64,000 bases of DNA from Flavobacterium sp. 102 (GTDB taxonomy: Bacteria > Bacteroidota > Bacteroidia > Flavobacteriales > Flavobacteriaceae), in assembly GCF_003634615.1 (NCBI RefSeq), contig NZ_RBKX01000001.1:868001-932000 (forward strand). Direction: 5' to 3'. Within the stretch, counting starts at the first letter, position 1; the number at the start of each line of letters is the position of its first letter. Position numbers and translations under genes: made by a program. Positions 51,674 to 60,933 of this stretch are shown here, in pieces. The notes below the pieces were generated by a model. That model did not search any database and was not told the DNA's origin. It saw only the letters and a list, made by a program, of their open reading frames with translations.

Positions 51674-53689
51674 CTACCAAATCTTCACTCGCTTTTCAGG
51701 CGCTAAATACAAAGAATCGGTTGGTTTAATATTAAACGCTTCATAAAACTCCGGAATGTTGCGTACGGTTCCGTTGACTCTGAACAAAGCCGGTGAGTGT
51801 GGGTCGGAAGCAATTTGATTTCGTAAAGCTTCTTCACGAGATTTCTCGGCCCATACTTGTCCCCAACCTAGGAATACGCGTTGCATGCCGGTGAAGCCGT
51901 CCATCACCGGTGCTTCTTTTCCGTTGAGTGTGGCTTTGTAGGCTTTAATGGCGATGCTCAATCCGCCTAAGTCGCCAATGTTTTCACCCAAGGTAAACGC
52001 ACCGTTTACATTCAAATCGGGGAAGGCTTTAAAGCTGTTGTATTGCTCTACCAACGCTCCGGTTTTCTTTTTGAACGCGGCTAAATCTTGTGGTGTCCAC
52101 CAGTTTTTCATGACACCTTTGCCATCAAAAGTACTGCCTTGGTCGTCAAAACCGTGGCCAATTTCGTGACCGATAACAGCACCAATGCCACCATAATTTA
52201 CAGCATCGTCTGCATTCAAATCAAAGAAAGGCGGTTTCAAAATCGCGGCCGGGAAGACAATCTCGTTTAACGAAGGATTGTAATAAGCATTTACCGTTTG
52301 TGGGTTCATGCCCCATTCGGCGCGGTCAACCGGTTTGCCCAGTTTGGCTAAGTTGCGGTTGTATTCAAATTCGGCTGCTCTTTGAGCATTTCCGAAAAGA
52401 TCATTCTTATCAATTTTAAGCGCCGAGTAATCTCTCCATTTGTCAGGATACCCAATTTTAATCATAAAGTTATCCACTTTGTTCAAAGCTTCTTTCTTAG
52501 TGGCTTCACTCATCCAATCCAAAGTTTTGATGCTTTCGGCATAAGCTTTCAATAGGTTTTTCACCATACCAACCATTCTTTCTTTGGCTTCAGGAGAAAA
52601 GTGTTTTTTAACGTATACTTTCCCTACGACTTCACCCAAACCACCGTTTACCACTTCAACAGCGCGTTTCCAATCTTCTTGTTGTTTCTCGGTGCCATAC
52701 AAGGTTTTGCTGTAAAACTCAAAGTTTTGGTTGTCCAAAGCCGTAGTCAAACCACCGGCAGATCGGTTGATTAATCCCCATTTTAGATAGGTTTTCCATG
52801 TGTCAATTGGGGTCGATTTGATAATGTTGTTTAAACTTTTAGTATATTCTACTTGAGTTACTACCAGATTTTTTTCTTTGTCTACTCCGGCACTTTTTAA
52901 CATCGCTGTCCAATTGAAATCGGGCATCAGTGTTTTTAAATCTTTCACTGCGTAAGCATTGTACAATTTTACAATGTCACGCGTGTCTTCTTTTTTCATG
53001 TGTTGGGTCGCCAAGGTAGTTTCCAAAGCCATGATTTTGGCCGCACTTTCAGCCGCATTCGGCAGGTTGGTCAATTGGAACATCTTCTCAATATGCGCTA
53101 CATATTTTTGACGAATGTCAGTCATTTTAGCATCGGTAGCCAAATAGTATTCTCTTTCCGGAAGTCCTAAACCGGCTTGCCAAGTGATCAAAGTATATTT
53201 CGTTGGGTCTTTAAAATCAGTGTACACCGAAACGTTAAACGGAACGGCCACACCGGTTCTGTTGGCCTTACCAAAATACGCTGCTAAATCGTCATAAGAA
53301 GCGATAGCGTCGATGGCTTTCAATTCGGGTTGGATAGGTGCAACGCCTTTAGCATCACGACCTTTTCTGTCCATAAACGAAGCATAGTAGTCTCCGATTT
53401 TTTGTTCGTCTGAACCTTCCGCATTGCTACCTTTAGCCGCTTCTTCGATAATGGCTTTGACGTCTTTTTGAGATTGGTCATACAGCATGTCAAAAGCGCC
53501 ATAAGAAGCTTTGTCAGCCGGAATCTTGGCGGTTTTCATCCAAGCACCGTTGACGTAAGCGGCAAAGTTATCGCCGGGTTTGACCAGCGTATCCATGTTT
53601 TTTGTAGTGATACCCGAAGTGAGTTCTTTTTGGTTACAAGCCGCCAATAAAACGGAAGCTGATAACAATAAGATTTTTGTATTTCTCAT
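51674..53689 (-). CDS. M13 family metallopeptidase, lipoprotein
   Basis: 671 residues with a lipoprotein signal (LLAAC, Cys18). The zinc motif is HEIGH (His508, Glu509, His512), the third ligand is in GENIGDLGG, and NAYYNPSLNEIVFPA and the terminal KRVKIW match the paralogue at 19754-21805. It probably acts on peptides at the outer membrane. The lipid anchor distinguishes it from the soluble paralogue. The leader holds TAGCTTTT, one base off the promoter consensus. Confidence 0.95.
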   Translation of the reverse strand: MRNTKILLLSASVLLAACNQKELTSGITTKNMDTLVKPGDNFAAYVNGAWMKTAKIPADKASYGAFDMLYDQSQKDVKAIIEEAAKGSNAEGSDEQKIGDYYASFMDRKGRDAKGVAPIQPELKAIDAIASYDDLAAYFGKANRTGVAVPFNVSVYTDFKDPTKYTLITWQAGLGLPEREYYLATDAKMTDIRQKYVAHIEKMFQLTNLPNAAESAAKIMALETTLATQHMKKEDTRDIVKLYNAYAVKDLKTLMPDFNWTAMLKSAGVDKEKNLVVTQVEYTKSLNNIIKSTPIDTWKTYLKWGLINRSAGGLTTALDNQNFEFYSKTLYGTEKQQEDWKRAVEVVNGGLGEVVGKVYVKKHFSPEAKERMVGMVKNLLKAYAESIKTLDWMSEATKKEALNKVDNFMIKIGYPDKWRDYSALKIDKNDLFGNAQRAAEFEYNRNLAKLGKPVDRAEWGMNPQTVNAYYNPSLNEIVFPAAILKPPFFDLNADDAVNYGGIGAVIGHEIGHGFDDQGSTFDGKGVMKNWWTPQDLAAFKKKTGALVEQYNSFKAFPDLNVNGAFTLGENIGDLGGLSIAIKAYKATLNGKEAPVMDGFTGMQRVFLGWGQVWAEKSREEALRNQIASDPHSPALFRVNGTVRNIPEFYEAFNIKPTDSLYLAPEKRVKIW

Positions 53690-53999
53690 AGAAGTTTTGA
53701 GTTTAATTAAAAAGCTAAGTTACTGTTTTTTTAAGAACGTCGCCACACCTTGACAGTGTTGCCTTGTAGAAATTTGTTTGGATTAATTGCTTAAACAAAA
53801 AGGAAAACCAATCGCCCTTGGGTTAGTGTGTAATCTATTGAATTTGTTACAATTCGATAGTTTTCTAACGGTTACCCTTGTTAATACTTAGGGTTTTCAT
53901 CTAAAATTACCGAAATGATAATAATTCAGAGTTAAAATTTGTTTATTATGGAATTGTTATTACTTTTATTAAAATATTTGTAAAATAATAATAATTTAA
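53690..53999. promoter_or_regulatory. 310-bp divergent intergenic region upstream of pyrimidine cluster
   Basis: No ORF or strong hairpin is seen. Near the mmsA start are several TTTG-ending tracts (AAAATATTTG at 53974-53983, TTAAAATTTG near 53932) that approach but do not match TAnnTTTG. The cluster promoter must lie here. Confidence 0.4.
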
Positions 54000-55457
54000 A
54001 TGAAATATTCAGCAATTCAGAATTACATCAACGGACATTTTGTTCAACCCTCTACTCCCAAAACTTTAAATGTCATTTCTCCCTTAGACGGGAGTTTTTT
54101 ATCTACAGTCCCTTTGTCGAGCGCGAAAGATTTAGACGAGGCGGTGAAAGCTGCCCAAGCTGCGTTTCCGGCGTGGAGCAAAACCCCGATTAAGGAACGC
54201 GTTCAGGTGTTTTTCAGATACAAAGCGTTATTAGAAAAAAACCTAAAAGAGTTAGCCGAACTGTGTAGCGAAGAAAATGGAAAAACCTATGGCGAATCCG
54301 TTGCCGAAATAGAAAAATGTATCGAGCTAACCGAATTCGCCGCGTCATTACCACAATTAATCACCGGCGAATTACTAGAAGTCAGCAAAGGTGTTGAATG
54401 CAGAACAGAGCACGTGCCTTTGGGCGTTGTCGCTTCCATTGTTCCTTTCAACTTTCCTTCGATGGTTCCCAATTGGACGATCCCAAATGCGATTGCATTA
54501 GGGAATTGCATGATTATCAAACCTTCTGAAAAAGTGCCGTTAAGCTGTGGTCGTTTGGCTGAATTGTTAAAAGAAGCCGGATTGCCGGATGGTGTTTTCA
54601 ATGTAGTTCACGGCGATGTAGATATTGTAAATGCGATTTGTGACCATCCGAAAATTGAAGCGGTTTCGTTTGTGGGTTCCACGAAAGTAGCGAAGATAGT
54701 GTACCAAAGAGCGACCCATAATTTAAAAAGATGTTTGGCTTTAGGTGGTGCCAAAAACCACTTAATGGTCTTACCCGATGCGATTCCGGATATGACGGCG
54801 CAGAATGTAGCAGCATCGATGTCGGGGTGTGCCGGACAACGTTGTATGGCGGCTTCGGCTATGATTGGCGTAGGCAATGTGGATGCCATTGTGTCCAAAA
54901 TATGTGACGAAGCGCGCAAAATAATTCCGGGACAAAATCTTGGGGCGGTCATTAATAAAGAATCTCAAGATAGAATCGAAAACTATATCACCCAAGCTGA
55001 AAAAGACGGTGCCAAAATATTAGTCGACGGCAGAAACACCAAAGTCGCCGGAAAGGAAAACGGCACTTATGTTGGGCCAACGGTAATCGACTTCGTAACA
55101 CCCGAAATGAGTGTGGCAACAGAAGAAATCTTCGGACCTGTAATTTCTATCATCAGAACCAAAACAGTTGACGAAGCTTTGGCTATTGAAAACAAAAATC
55201 CGTATGGAAATGCCGCGAGTGTCTTCACCCAAAATGGTGGCATGGCGCGTTACATCATCGACAAAGCCAGTGCGGGAATGATTGGCGTAAACGTTGGCGT
55301 TCCCGTACCAAGAGAACCGTTCAGTTTTGGCGGTTGGAACGAAAGTAAATTCGGCGTAGGCGACATCACCGGAAAAAGCTCGATAGAGTTTTGGACCAAA
55401 TTGAAAAAGAGCACGATAAAATGGAATGCGGAAGCCGGTGTGAATTGGATGAGCTAG
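54000..55457 (+). CDS. mmsA: CoA-acylating methylmalonate/malonate-semialdehyde dehydrogenase
   Basis: 485-residue aldehyde dehydrogenase. The catalytic Cys is in GCAGQRCMAASAM (~283-290), with VPFNFPSMVP, the KPSEKVPLS cofactor contacts, and EEIFGPVIS. The general-base Glu common to non-CoA ALDHs is replaced as usual in MmsA (LALGGAKNHL). In this cluster it would convert malonate semialdehyde (from beta-alanine) to acetyl-CoA, or the methyl homologue from thymine to propionyl-CoA. It is the first gene of the cluster and is followed by an inverted-repeat element. Confidence 0.92.
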   Translation: MKYSAIQNYINGHFVQPSTPKTLNVISPLDGSFLSTVPLSSAKDLDEAVKAAQAAFPAWSKTPIKERVQVFFRYKALLEKNLKELAELCSEENGKTYGESVAEIEKCIELTEFAASLPQLITGELLEVSKGVECRTEHVPLGVVASIVPFNFPSMVPNWTIPNAIALGNCMIIKPSEKVPLSCGRLAELLKEAGLPDGVFNVVHGDVDIVNAICDHPKIEAVSFVGSTKVAKIVYQRATHNLKRCLALGGAKNHLMVLPDAIPDMTAQNVAASMSGCAGQRCMAASAMIGVGNVDAIVSKICDEARKIIPGQNLGAVINKESQDRIENYITQAEKDGAKILVDGRNTKVAGKENGTYVGPTVIDFVTPEMSVATEEIFGPVISIIRTKTVDEALAIENKNPYGNAASVFTQNGGMARYIIDKASAGMIGVNVGVPVPREPFSFGGWNESKFGVGDITGKSSIEFWTKLKKSTIKWNAEAGVNWMS

Positions 55458-55462
55458 AAAAA

Positions 55463-55611
55463 TTATGTTAAATGTTGAATGTTAAATTATTTAGGAGCTA
55501 ATCCCGCTTTTCACTTCAATCTTTTATGCCGAAAAACGGCACAAAAGGATTTCCGTTGCAATCGGGGCTAGAAAATCTCATTTAAAATTCAACATTCAAC
55601 ATTCAAAATAA
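55463..55611 (+). mobile_element. Heptad-arm inverted repeat, member A (with structured insert in loop)
   Basis: The left arm starts 55463 (TTATG plus heptads TTAAATG, TTGAATG, TTAAATT, then a degenerate fourth). The right arm 55579-55611 is CATTTAA, AATTCAA, CATTCAA, CATTCAA, AATAA. About 25 of 33 positions pair. It begins 5 nt after the mmsA stop and ends 9 nt before the next ATG. Confidence 0.75.
55490..55573 (+). ncRNA. Structured RNA-like element inside member A
   Basis: The outer stem AGC..CCCG (55496-55506) pairs with CGGGGCT (55563-55569). The inner hairpin has TTTT-A-TGCCG pairing with CGGCA-C-AAAA around a 5-nt loop (55522-55546). From memory, sequences opening GGAGCTA-TCCCG and closing with CAATCGGGGCTA recur in flavobacterial genomes. 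It may relate to a known Flavobacteria RNA motif, not verified. Confidence 0.55.
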
Positions 55612-55620
55612 AAAATAAAG

Positions 55621-56973
55621 ATGATTACAAAAGAACAAACCCTGACCAAAGAACAAATCATAAGCGATAGCAAAGAATTTAGTTTATTCTCGTGGTCAGC
55701 ACAAGGAAGTGTCAATCCCATAGCAATAGAAAGAGCTGAAGGCGTTTATTTATATGATTACGACGGCAATAGAATCATCGATTTTTCTTCGGGCTTGATG
55801 TCGGTCAATATCGGTCATGGTGACCAAAGAGTTACCGAGGCAGTCGTAGAACAAATGCAGAAAGTAAGTTTTGTAACGCCAAGTTGCACGACGGAAATCA
55901 GAGCGAAATTGTCAAGAAAGTTGGCCGAAATCTGTCCGGGCGATTTGAATAAGGCGTTCTATACTTTATGCGGAACTTCCTCCATTGACAACGCGATTAA
56001 ATTGGCAAGATTGTACACCGGAAGACATAAAATCATCGGAAGATATCGCGCGTTTCATGGCGGTTCCATTGGCGGCATGACCGTTGGTGGCGACCCAAGA
56101 AAATTAGCCAACGATTCCCAACAAATGCCAAATGCGGTGCATTTAGACGACCCGTATTATTTCTTTGGCATGAAAGATTTAGATGAAACGACCAAGTTGA
56201 ATTTAAGTTTGGAATACGTAGAAAGAGTGATTCATCTCGAAGGGAAAACCAATATCGCAGCGTTCATTTTTGAAGGCGAAAGCGGTTCTTCGGGCTGTTT
56301 GCATTATCCGAAAGGGTATTTAAAAGGCGTAAAAGCACTTTGTGAAAAATATGGAATCCTATTCGTAGCCGATGAGGTCATGAGCGGTTTTGGCCGCACC
56401 GGAAAATGGTTTGGTTTCGAAAACCACGACATTGTTCCTGATATGGTTTGTATGGCGAAAGGATTAACCGCGTCTTATTTGCCGTTAGGCTGTTTGATGG
56501 TTTCGGATAAAATAGCCGCCAAATTTGAAACGACGCCCATGATGATTGGCTTAACGTATAACGGTCATCCTGTAGCTTTGGCTGCTGCTTTGGCTGTAAT
56601 CAACATTTACGAAAGCGACCGATTAATCGAGAATACTCGTAAAATGGGAGCGTATTTAGAATCCAGAATCGAAGAGATGAGAAGTGAACATCCTAGTATG
56701 GGAACGTTCAGAAACACCGGATTGTTGGGTTGTTTAGATATCTTAAAAAATAAAAGCACAGGCGAATTAATCGCTCCTTATAACGCCGCAGGCGATGATT
56801 TAAAAGTAACGAACGCTATTGCGGGCAAGGTTCGCGAATTAGGTTTGTACACTTTCGTACGTTGGGGTTACATTTTTATTGCACCGCCATTGTGCGTCAC
56901 GGAAGCGCAAATCGATGAAGGTTTAGCGATTATCAGTGAAGCTTTAAAAATATCAGACGCAGCCTTAGTATAA
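55621..56973 (+). CDS. Class III aminotransferase (beta-alanine/omega-amino acid)
   Basis: 450 residues of the aspartate aminotransferase superfamily, class III. The PLP Lys is in VCMAKGLTASYLPLG. CGTSSIDNAIKLAR binds the phosphate, and FVADEVMSGFGRTGKWF is the family signature. By context it transfers the amino group of beta-alanine or beta-aminoisobutyrate to a keto acid, giving the semialdehyde used by MmsA. It overlaps no neighbour; the permease starts 17 bp on, the only junction in the cluster without a repeat element. Confidence 0.9.
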   Translation: MITKEQTLTKEQIISDSKEFSLFSWSAQGSVNPIAIERAEGVYLYDYDGNRIIDFSSGLMSVNIGHGDQRVTEAVVEQMQKVSFVTPSCTTEIRAKLSRKLAEICPGDLNKAFYTLCGTSSIDNAIKLARLYTGRHKIIGRYRAFHGGSIGGMTVGGDPRKLANDSQQMPNAVHLDDPYYFFGMKDLDETTKLNLSLEYVERVIHLEGKTNIAAFIFEGESGSSGCLHYPKGYLKGVKALCEKYGILFVADEVMSGFGRTGKWFGFENHDIVPDMVCMAKGLTASYLPLGCLMVSDKIAAKFETTPMMIGLTYNGHPVALAAALAVINIYESDRLIENTRKMGAYLESRIEEMRSEHPSMGTFRNTGLLGCLDILKNKSTGELIAPYNAAGDDLKVTNAIAGKVRELGLYTFVRWGYIFIAPPLCVTEAQIDEGLAIISEALKISDAALV

Positions 56974-56990
56974 ACAAACTCTAACCCAAC

Positions 56991-58442
56991 ATGTCCGAAA
57001 ACCTAAATCATACAAATTCGTCTTTGTATAGTGAAGACTTGGCGCCGGTTTCAGCCGAAAAGCGAACTTGGACCACATGGAATTATGCTGCCCTTTGGAT
57101 CAGCATGAGTCTTTGTATTCCGACCTATATGTTATCGAGTTCGCTGATAGAAGGCGGCATGAATTGGTGGCAAGCGATATTGACTATCTTTTTAGGAAAC
57201 ACGATTGTTTTAATCCCAATGATTTTAAACGGTCATGCCGGAGCCAAATATGGGATTCCTTTTCCGGTCTTTGCCAGAGCGAGTTTCGGAACAATGGGTG
57301 CCAATATTCCGGCATTACTCAGAGCGATAGTTGCTTGCGGTTGGTTCGGTATCCAAACTTGGATTGGTGGTTTTGCCATTTATCAAATGATGCGTTTGTG
57401 GATACCAAGCATAGAAACGTTGCCGCAAATATTTCCTGATTCTTGGGGTTTGCAAACCGGACCGGCGATATGCTTTTTGCTGTTCTGGTTGCTGAATATG
57501 TATGTGGTGTATTTGGGCGTTGATAGCATTCGAAAATTGTTGGTATTCAAAGCCATCTTTTTACCGATGGCGGCTTTAGCTTTATTGTTTTGGGCGATTA
57601 GCGCTGCGAATGGTTTGGGACCGATTTTGGAAACCCAATCTAAATTCACCAACTCCGTTGATTTCTTCCATTTCTTTTTTCCGGCGCTGACTGGAATGGT
57701 AGGTTTTTGGGCAACATTGTCTTTAAACATTCCCGATTTTACCAGATACGCGACTTCGCAAAAAGCACAAATCAAAGGACAGATTTACGGGTTGCCAACG
57801 TCGATGACGCTATTCGCCTTCGTTGGTGTTGTTGTGACTTCGGCTACGACGATTGTTTTCGGAACAACGATTTGGGATCCGGTGATATTGGCTGGGAAGT
57901 TTGATAGTAAGTTATTGGTAAGTCTTGCCATGATAGCCGTAGCAATTTCAACTTTAGCAACCAATATTGCCGCAAATATTGTCAGTCCGGCGAACGATTT
58001 CGCCAATTTATCTCCAAGTAAAATCGATTTCAGAAAAGGCGGTTATATCACAGGGATTATCGGAATTATGATTTTTCCTTGGAAATTAATTGCCGACCCA
58101 ACGGGTTATATTTTTACTTGGTTGGTAGGCTATTCGAGTTTGCTAGGACCGGTTGGTGGTATCATGATAGTCGATTATTATTTCATCCGAAAACAGACCT
58201 TGGTCGTGGATGATTTATACAATAAAAACGGCATTTACAGTTTTTCCAAAGGGTTCAACACCAAAGCGATTTGGGCATTGCTCCTCGGAATTCTCCCTAA
58301 TGTTCCCGGCTTTTTCTTAACCATCAAAGTAGTAGATAACTCCGTTTTCCCGGAATGGATTTCAGGCTTGTATCATTATGCTTGGTTTGTAGGCTTTGGG
58401 ATTAGTGGACTAGTGTATTATGTTTTAATGAGAAAAAAATAA
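56991..58442 (+). CDS. NCS1-family nucleobase/hydantoin permease
   Basis: 483 residues, twelve predicted membrane segments. NCS1 marks are WTTWNYAALWISMSLCIPTY, the FPVFARASFG stretch, WFGIQTWIGG, NIPDFTRYA and SPANDFANL. Relatives take up uracil, cytosine, allantoin or hydantoins with H+ or Na+. In this cluster uracil or thymine is the likely cargo; a dihydropyrimidine or hydantoin cannot be excluded. Confidence 0.93.
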   Translation: MSENLNHTNSSLYSEDLAPVSAEKRTWTTWNYAALWISMSLCIPTYMLSSSLIEGGMNWWQAILTIFLGNTIVLIPMILNGHAGAKYGIPFPVFARASFGTMGANIPALLRAIVACGWFGIQTWIGGFAIYQMMRLWIPSIETLPQIFPDSWGLQTGPAICFLLFWLLNMYVVYLGVDSIRKLLVFKAIFLPMAALALLFWAISAANGLGPILETQSKFTNSVDFFHFFFPALTGMVGFWATLSLNIPDFTRYATSQKAQIKGQIYGLPTSMTLFAFVGVVVTSATTIVFGTTIWDPVILAGKFDSKLLVSLAMIAVAISTLATNIAANIVSPANDFANLSPSKIDFRKGGYITGIIGIMIFPWKLIADPTGYIFTWLVGYSSLLGPVGGIMIVDYYFIRKQTLVVDDLYNKNGIYSFSKGFNTKAIWALLLGILPNVPGFFLTIKVVDNSVFPEWISGLYHYAWFVGFGISGLVYYVLMRKK

Positions 58443-58444
58443 AA

Positions 58445-58516
58445 TTATGTTGAATGTTAAATGTTGAAGGCTAAATGAAAACCCATTCAACATACAACAT
58501 TCAGCATTTAACATAA
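58445..58516 (+). mobile_element. Heptad-arm inverted repeat, member C
   Basis: Two 33-nt arms (58445-58477, 58484-58516) with a 6-nt loop. Left: TTATG then TTGAATG, TTAAATG, TTGAAGG, CTAAATG. Right: CATTCAA, CATACAA, CATTCAG, CATTTAA, CATAA. Starts 2 nt after the permease stop, ends 7 nt before the next ATG. Confidence 0.8.
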
Positions 58517-58523
58517 AAAGAAA

Positions 58524-59906
58524 ATGAGTGTTTTAATTAAAAACGGAAGAATCATAACCGCTACCGATGATTATGTGGCAGATATTTTTATAGAAGGCGA
58601 AACAATTTCAGCCATAGGTAAAAATTTTAACGTTCAAGCCGATGAAGTAATCGACGCCTCAGGAAAGTTAGTCATGCCGGGTGGAATTGATCCTCACGTG
58701 CATTTGGATATGCCGTTTATGGGAACGTACAGCAGTGACAATTATGAAACCGGAACCCGAGCCGCATTGTATGGTGGAACGACAACTGTGATTGATTTCA
58801 TTCTGCAAACCCAAGGCAAAAGCCTACAATCCGCGTTACAAGAATGGAAAGGCAGAAGTGATAACAATGCGGTAGGCGATTACAGTTTTCACATGGCGGT
58901 GACCGATTTCAATGACGAAACCAAAAAAGAAATCCAGCATTTTATTGAAGTCGAAGGCATCACTTCTTTCAAAACATTTATGGCCTATAAAGGCGCATTG
59001 ATGATTGATGACCGCCAAATGGTCGGCTTGATGCAAGAAGTTAAAAAACGCGGCGGCTTAATCAACGTTCACGCCACCAATGGCGATATGATTGATTTCT
59101 TGATTGCCAAGCACAAATCAGAAGGCAAATTATCACCCTTATACCATTATTTATCCCAACCCGAAGTCACCGAAGCGGAAGCCAGCAGTCGCTTTGCCGA
59201 TATGGCGGATTACACCGGTTGTCCCGGTTATATTGTTCACCTAACTTGTGAAGGTGCGTTAAACGCAGTGCGATTTGCGACTCGCAGAAACCAACACGTA
59301 TTCGTAGAAACCTGTATTCAATATTTGATTTTGGATGCGAGTTTGTATGAACAAAATTTTGAAGGAGCTAAATGGGTTATGTCGCCGCCTTTGCGTGAAA
59401 AGAAAGACCAAGAAACGCTTTGGGCCGGATTGAATCAAGGTTTAGTCAATGTTGTGGCAACCGACCATTGTCCGTTTATGTGGGAACAAAAATTAATGGG
59501 AAAGGACGATTTCTCTAAAATCCCAAATGGCCATCCGGCAATCGAAAACCGAATGGAGTTATTATTTAGCGAAGGCGTAAACAAAGGCAGAATCACGTTG
59601 AATAAATATGTAGAAGTCGCTTCAACCAACGCAGCCAAAATCTTCGGCATGTTCCCGAAAAAAGGAACCATTGCCATAGGAAGCGATGCGGATATAGTCT
59701 TATTTGATGCCCATGAAAAACACACGCTTTCCGCCAAAACGCATCACATGAATGTGGATTACAGTGGTTATGAAGGTTGGGAACTGACCGGAAAAGTAAA
59801 AACCGTTTTGTTGCGAGGCAAAGTAGTAATTGACAATAACGAATGTAAAGTGCAAAAAGGCTACGGCCAATTTGTGAAACGAAATAAAGTGGACGGGAAG
59901 ATATAA
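58524..59906 (+). CDS. hydA: Dihydropyrimidinase
   Basis: 460-residue cyclic amidohydrolase. The metal-binding start is GGIDPHVHLDMPF, the carboxylated Lys lies in TSFKTFMAYKGAL (~150), NVHATNGD and VHLTCEGA give the His ligands, and VATDHCPF the Asp. It opens dihydrouracil or dihydrothymine to the N-carbamoyl amino acid. It is flanked on both sides by inverted-repeat elements, the downstream one starting at the base after its stop codon. Confidence 0.95.
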   Translation: MSVLIKNGRIITATDDYVADIFIEGETISAIGKNFNVQADEVIDASGKLVMPGGIDPHVHLDMPFMGTYSSDNYETGTRAALYGGTTTVIDFILQTQGKSLQSALQEWKGRSDNNAVGDYSFHMAVTDFNDETKKEIQHFIEVEGITSFKTFMAYKGALMIDDRQMVGLMQEVKKRGGLINVHATNGDMIDFLIAKHKSEGKLSPLYHYLSQPEVTEAEASSRFADMADYTGCPGYIVHLTCEGALNAVRFATRRNQHVFVETCIQYLILDASLYEQNFEGAKWVMSPPLREKKDQETLWAGLNQGLVNVVATDHCPFMWEQKLMGKDDFSKIPNGHPAIENRMELLFSEGVNKGRITLNKYVEVASTNAAKIFGMFPKKGTIAIGSDADIVLFDAHEKHTLSAKTHHMNVDYSGYEGWELTGKVKTVLLRGKVVIDNNECKVQKGYGQFVKRNKVDGKI

Positions 59907-59978
59907 TTATGTTGAATTTTAAATTTTAAATGCTAAATGAAAAGGCATTCAACATGCAACATTCAACATTCAAAATAA
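59907..59978 (+). mobile_element. Heptad-arm inverted repeat, member D
   Basis: Arms 59907-59939 and 59946-59978, loop 6 nt. Left: TTATG then TTGAATT, TTAAATT, TTAAATG, CTAAATG. Right: CATTCAA, CATGCAA, CATTCAA, CATTCAA, AATAA. Starts directly after the hydA stop and ends 6 nt before the next ATG. Confidence 0.8.
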
Positions 59979-59984
59979 TAAAAG

Positions 59985-60848
59985 ATGAGGATAGTAAAAT
60001 CAGGCTTAATCCAATTGAGTTTGGCCAAAACCGAAGGCGAAGGCACGATTTCCGAAATTATGGAAGCGATGCTGCAAAAGCACATTCCCTATATCGAAGA
60101 AGCCGGAAGACAAGGCGTTCAGATTTTGTGTTTTCAGGAGATTTTTAATACGCCTTATTTCTGTCCCGGACAAGACAGCGCTTGGTATGCTTCGGCAGAA
60201 AGTGTGCCCGGTCCAACGACAGAAAGAATGCAGGTTTACGCCGAGAAATATGACATGGTGATTGTTGTTCCGGTGTATGAAAAAGACCAAGCCGGCGTTT
60301 TATACAACACTGCTGCGGTTATTGATGCTGATGGAACGTATTTGGGTAAATACCGCAAAAATCACATTCCGCAAACGGGTGGTTTTTGGGAGAAGTTTTT
60401 CTTCAAACCGGGAAATTTAGGTTATCCTGTTTTTCAAACCAAATACGCTAAAATCGGCGTTTACATTTGCTATGACAGACATTTTCCTGATGGTGCCAGA
60501 TGTTTGGGATTGAACGGTGCCGAAATTGTTTACAATCCATCCGCCACAACCGTTGGACAATCCCAAAATTTATGGAAACTCGAACAACCGGCACATGCCG
60601 TGGCCAATGGTTATTTCATGGGTTGTATCAACCGAGTAGGCATTGAAAAACCTTGGAACTTGGGACGCTTTTATGGTACATCTTATTTCGTGAATCCGTT
60701 GGGTGAAATTTTCGCCTGCGCTTCTGAAGATAAAGATGAGTTGTTGGTAGCCGAATTCGATTTGGATTTAATAGAACAAATCAGAGCCAAATGGCAATTC
60801 TACCGAGACCGGAGACCCGAAACTTATGGTGAAATTACAGCACCTTAG
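59985..60848 (+). CDS. Beta-ureidopropionase / N-carbamoyl-beta-alanine amidohydrolase (nitrilase family)
   Basis: 287 residues. The Glu-Lys-Cys triad is in CFQEIFNTPYF, KYRKNHIPQ and VYICYDRHFPDG. NPSATTVGQSQNLWKLEQPAHAVANG-type residues match the beta-ureidopropionase branch rather than simple nitrilases. It hydrolyses N-carbamoyl-beta-alanine to beta-alanine, CO2 and ammonia. Its end is followed 7 nt on by a repeat element. Confidence 0.92.
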   Translation: MRIVKSGLIQLSLAKTEGEGTISEIMEAMLQKHIPYIEEAGRQGVQILCFQEIFNTPYFCPGQDSAWYASAESVPGPTTERMQVYAEKYDMVIVVPVYEKDQAGVLYNTAAVIDADGTYLGKYRKNHIPQTGGFWEKFFFKPGNLGYPVFQTKYAKIGVYICYDRHFPDGARCLGLNGAEIVYNPSATTVGQSQNLWKLEQPAHAVANGYFMGCINRVGIEKPWNLGRFYGTSYFVNPLGEIFACASEDKDELLVAEFDLDLIEQIRAKWQFYRDRRPETYGEITAP

Positions 60849-60855
60849 AAAATAA

Positions 60856-60926
60856 TTATGTTGAATGTTAAATGCTAAATTTTGAATGAAAGGCATTTAA
60901 CATTCAAAATTCAAAATTTAACATAG
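60856..60926 (+). mobile_element. Heptad-arm inverted repeat, member E
   Basis: Arms 60856-60888 and 60894-60926, loop 5 nt. Left: TTATG then TTGAATG, TTAAATG, CTAAATT, TTGAATG. Right: CATTTAA, CATTCAA, AATTCAA, AATTTAA, CATAG. Ends 7 nt before the preT ATG. Confidence 0.8.
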
Positions 60927-60933
60927 AAAAAAT

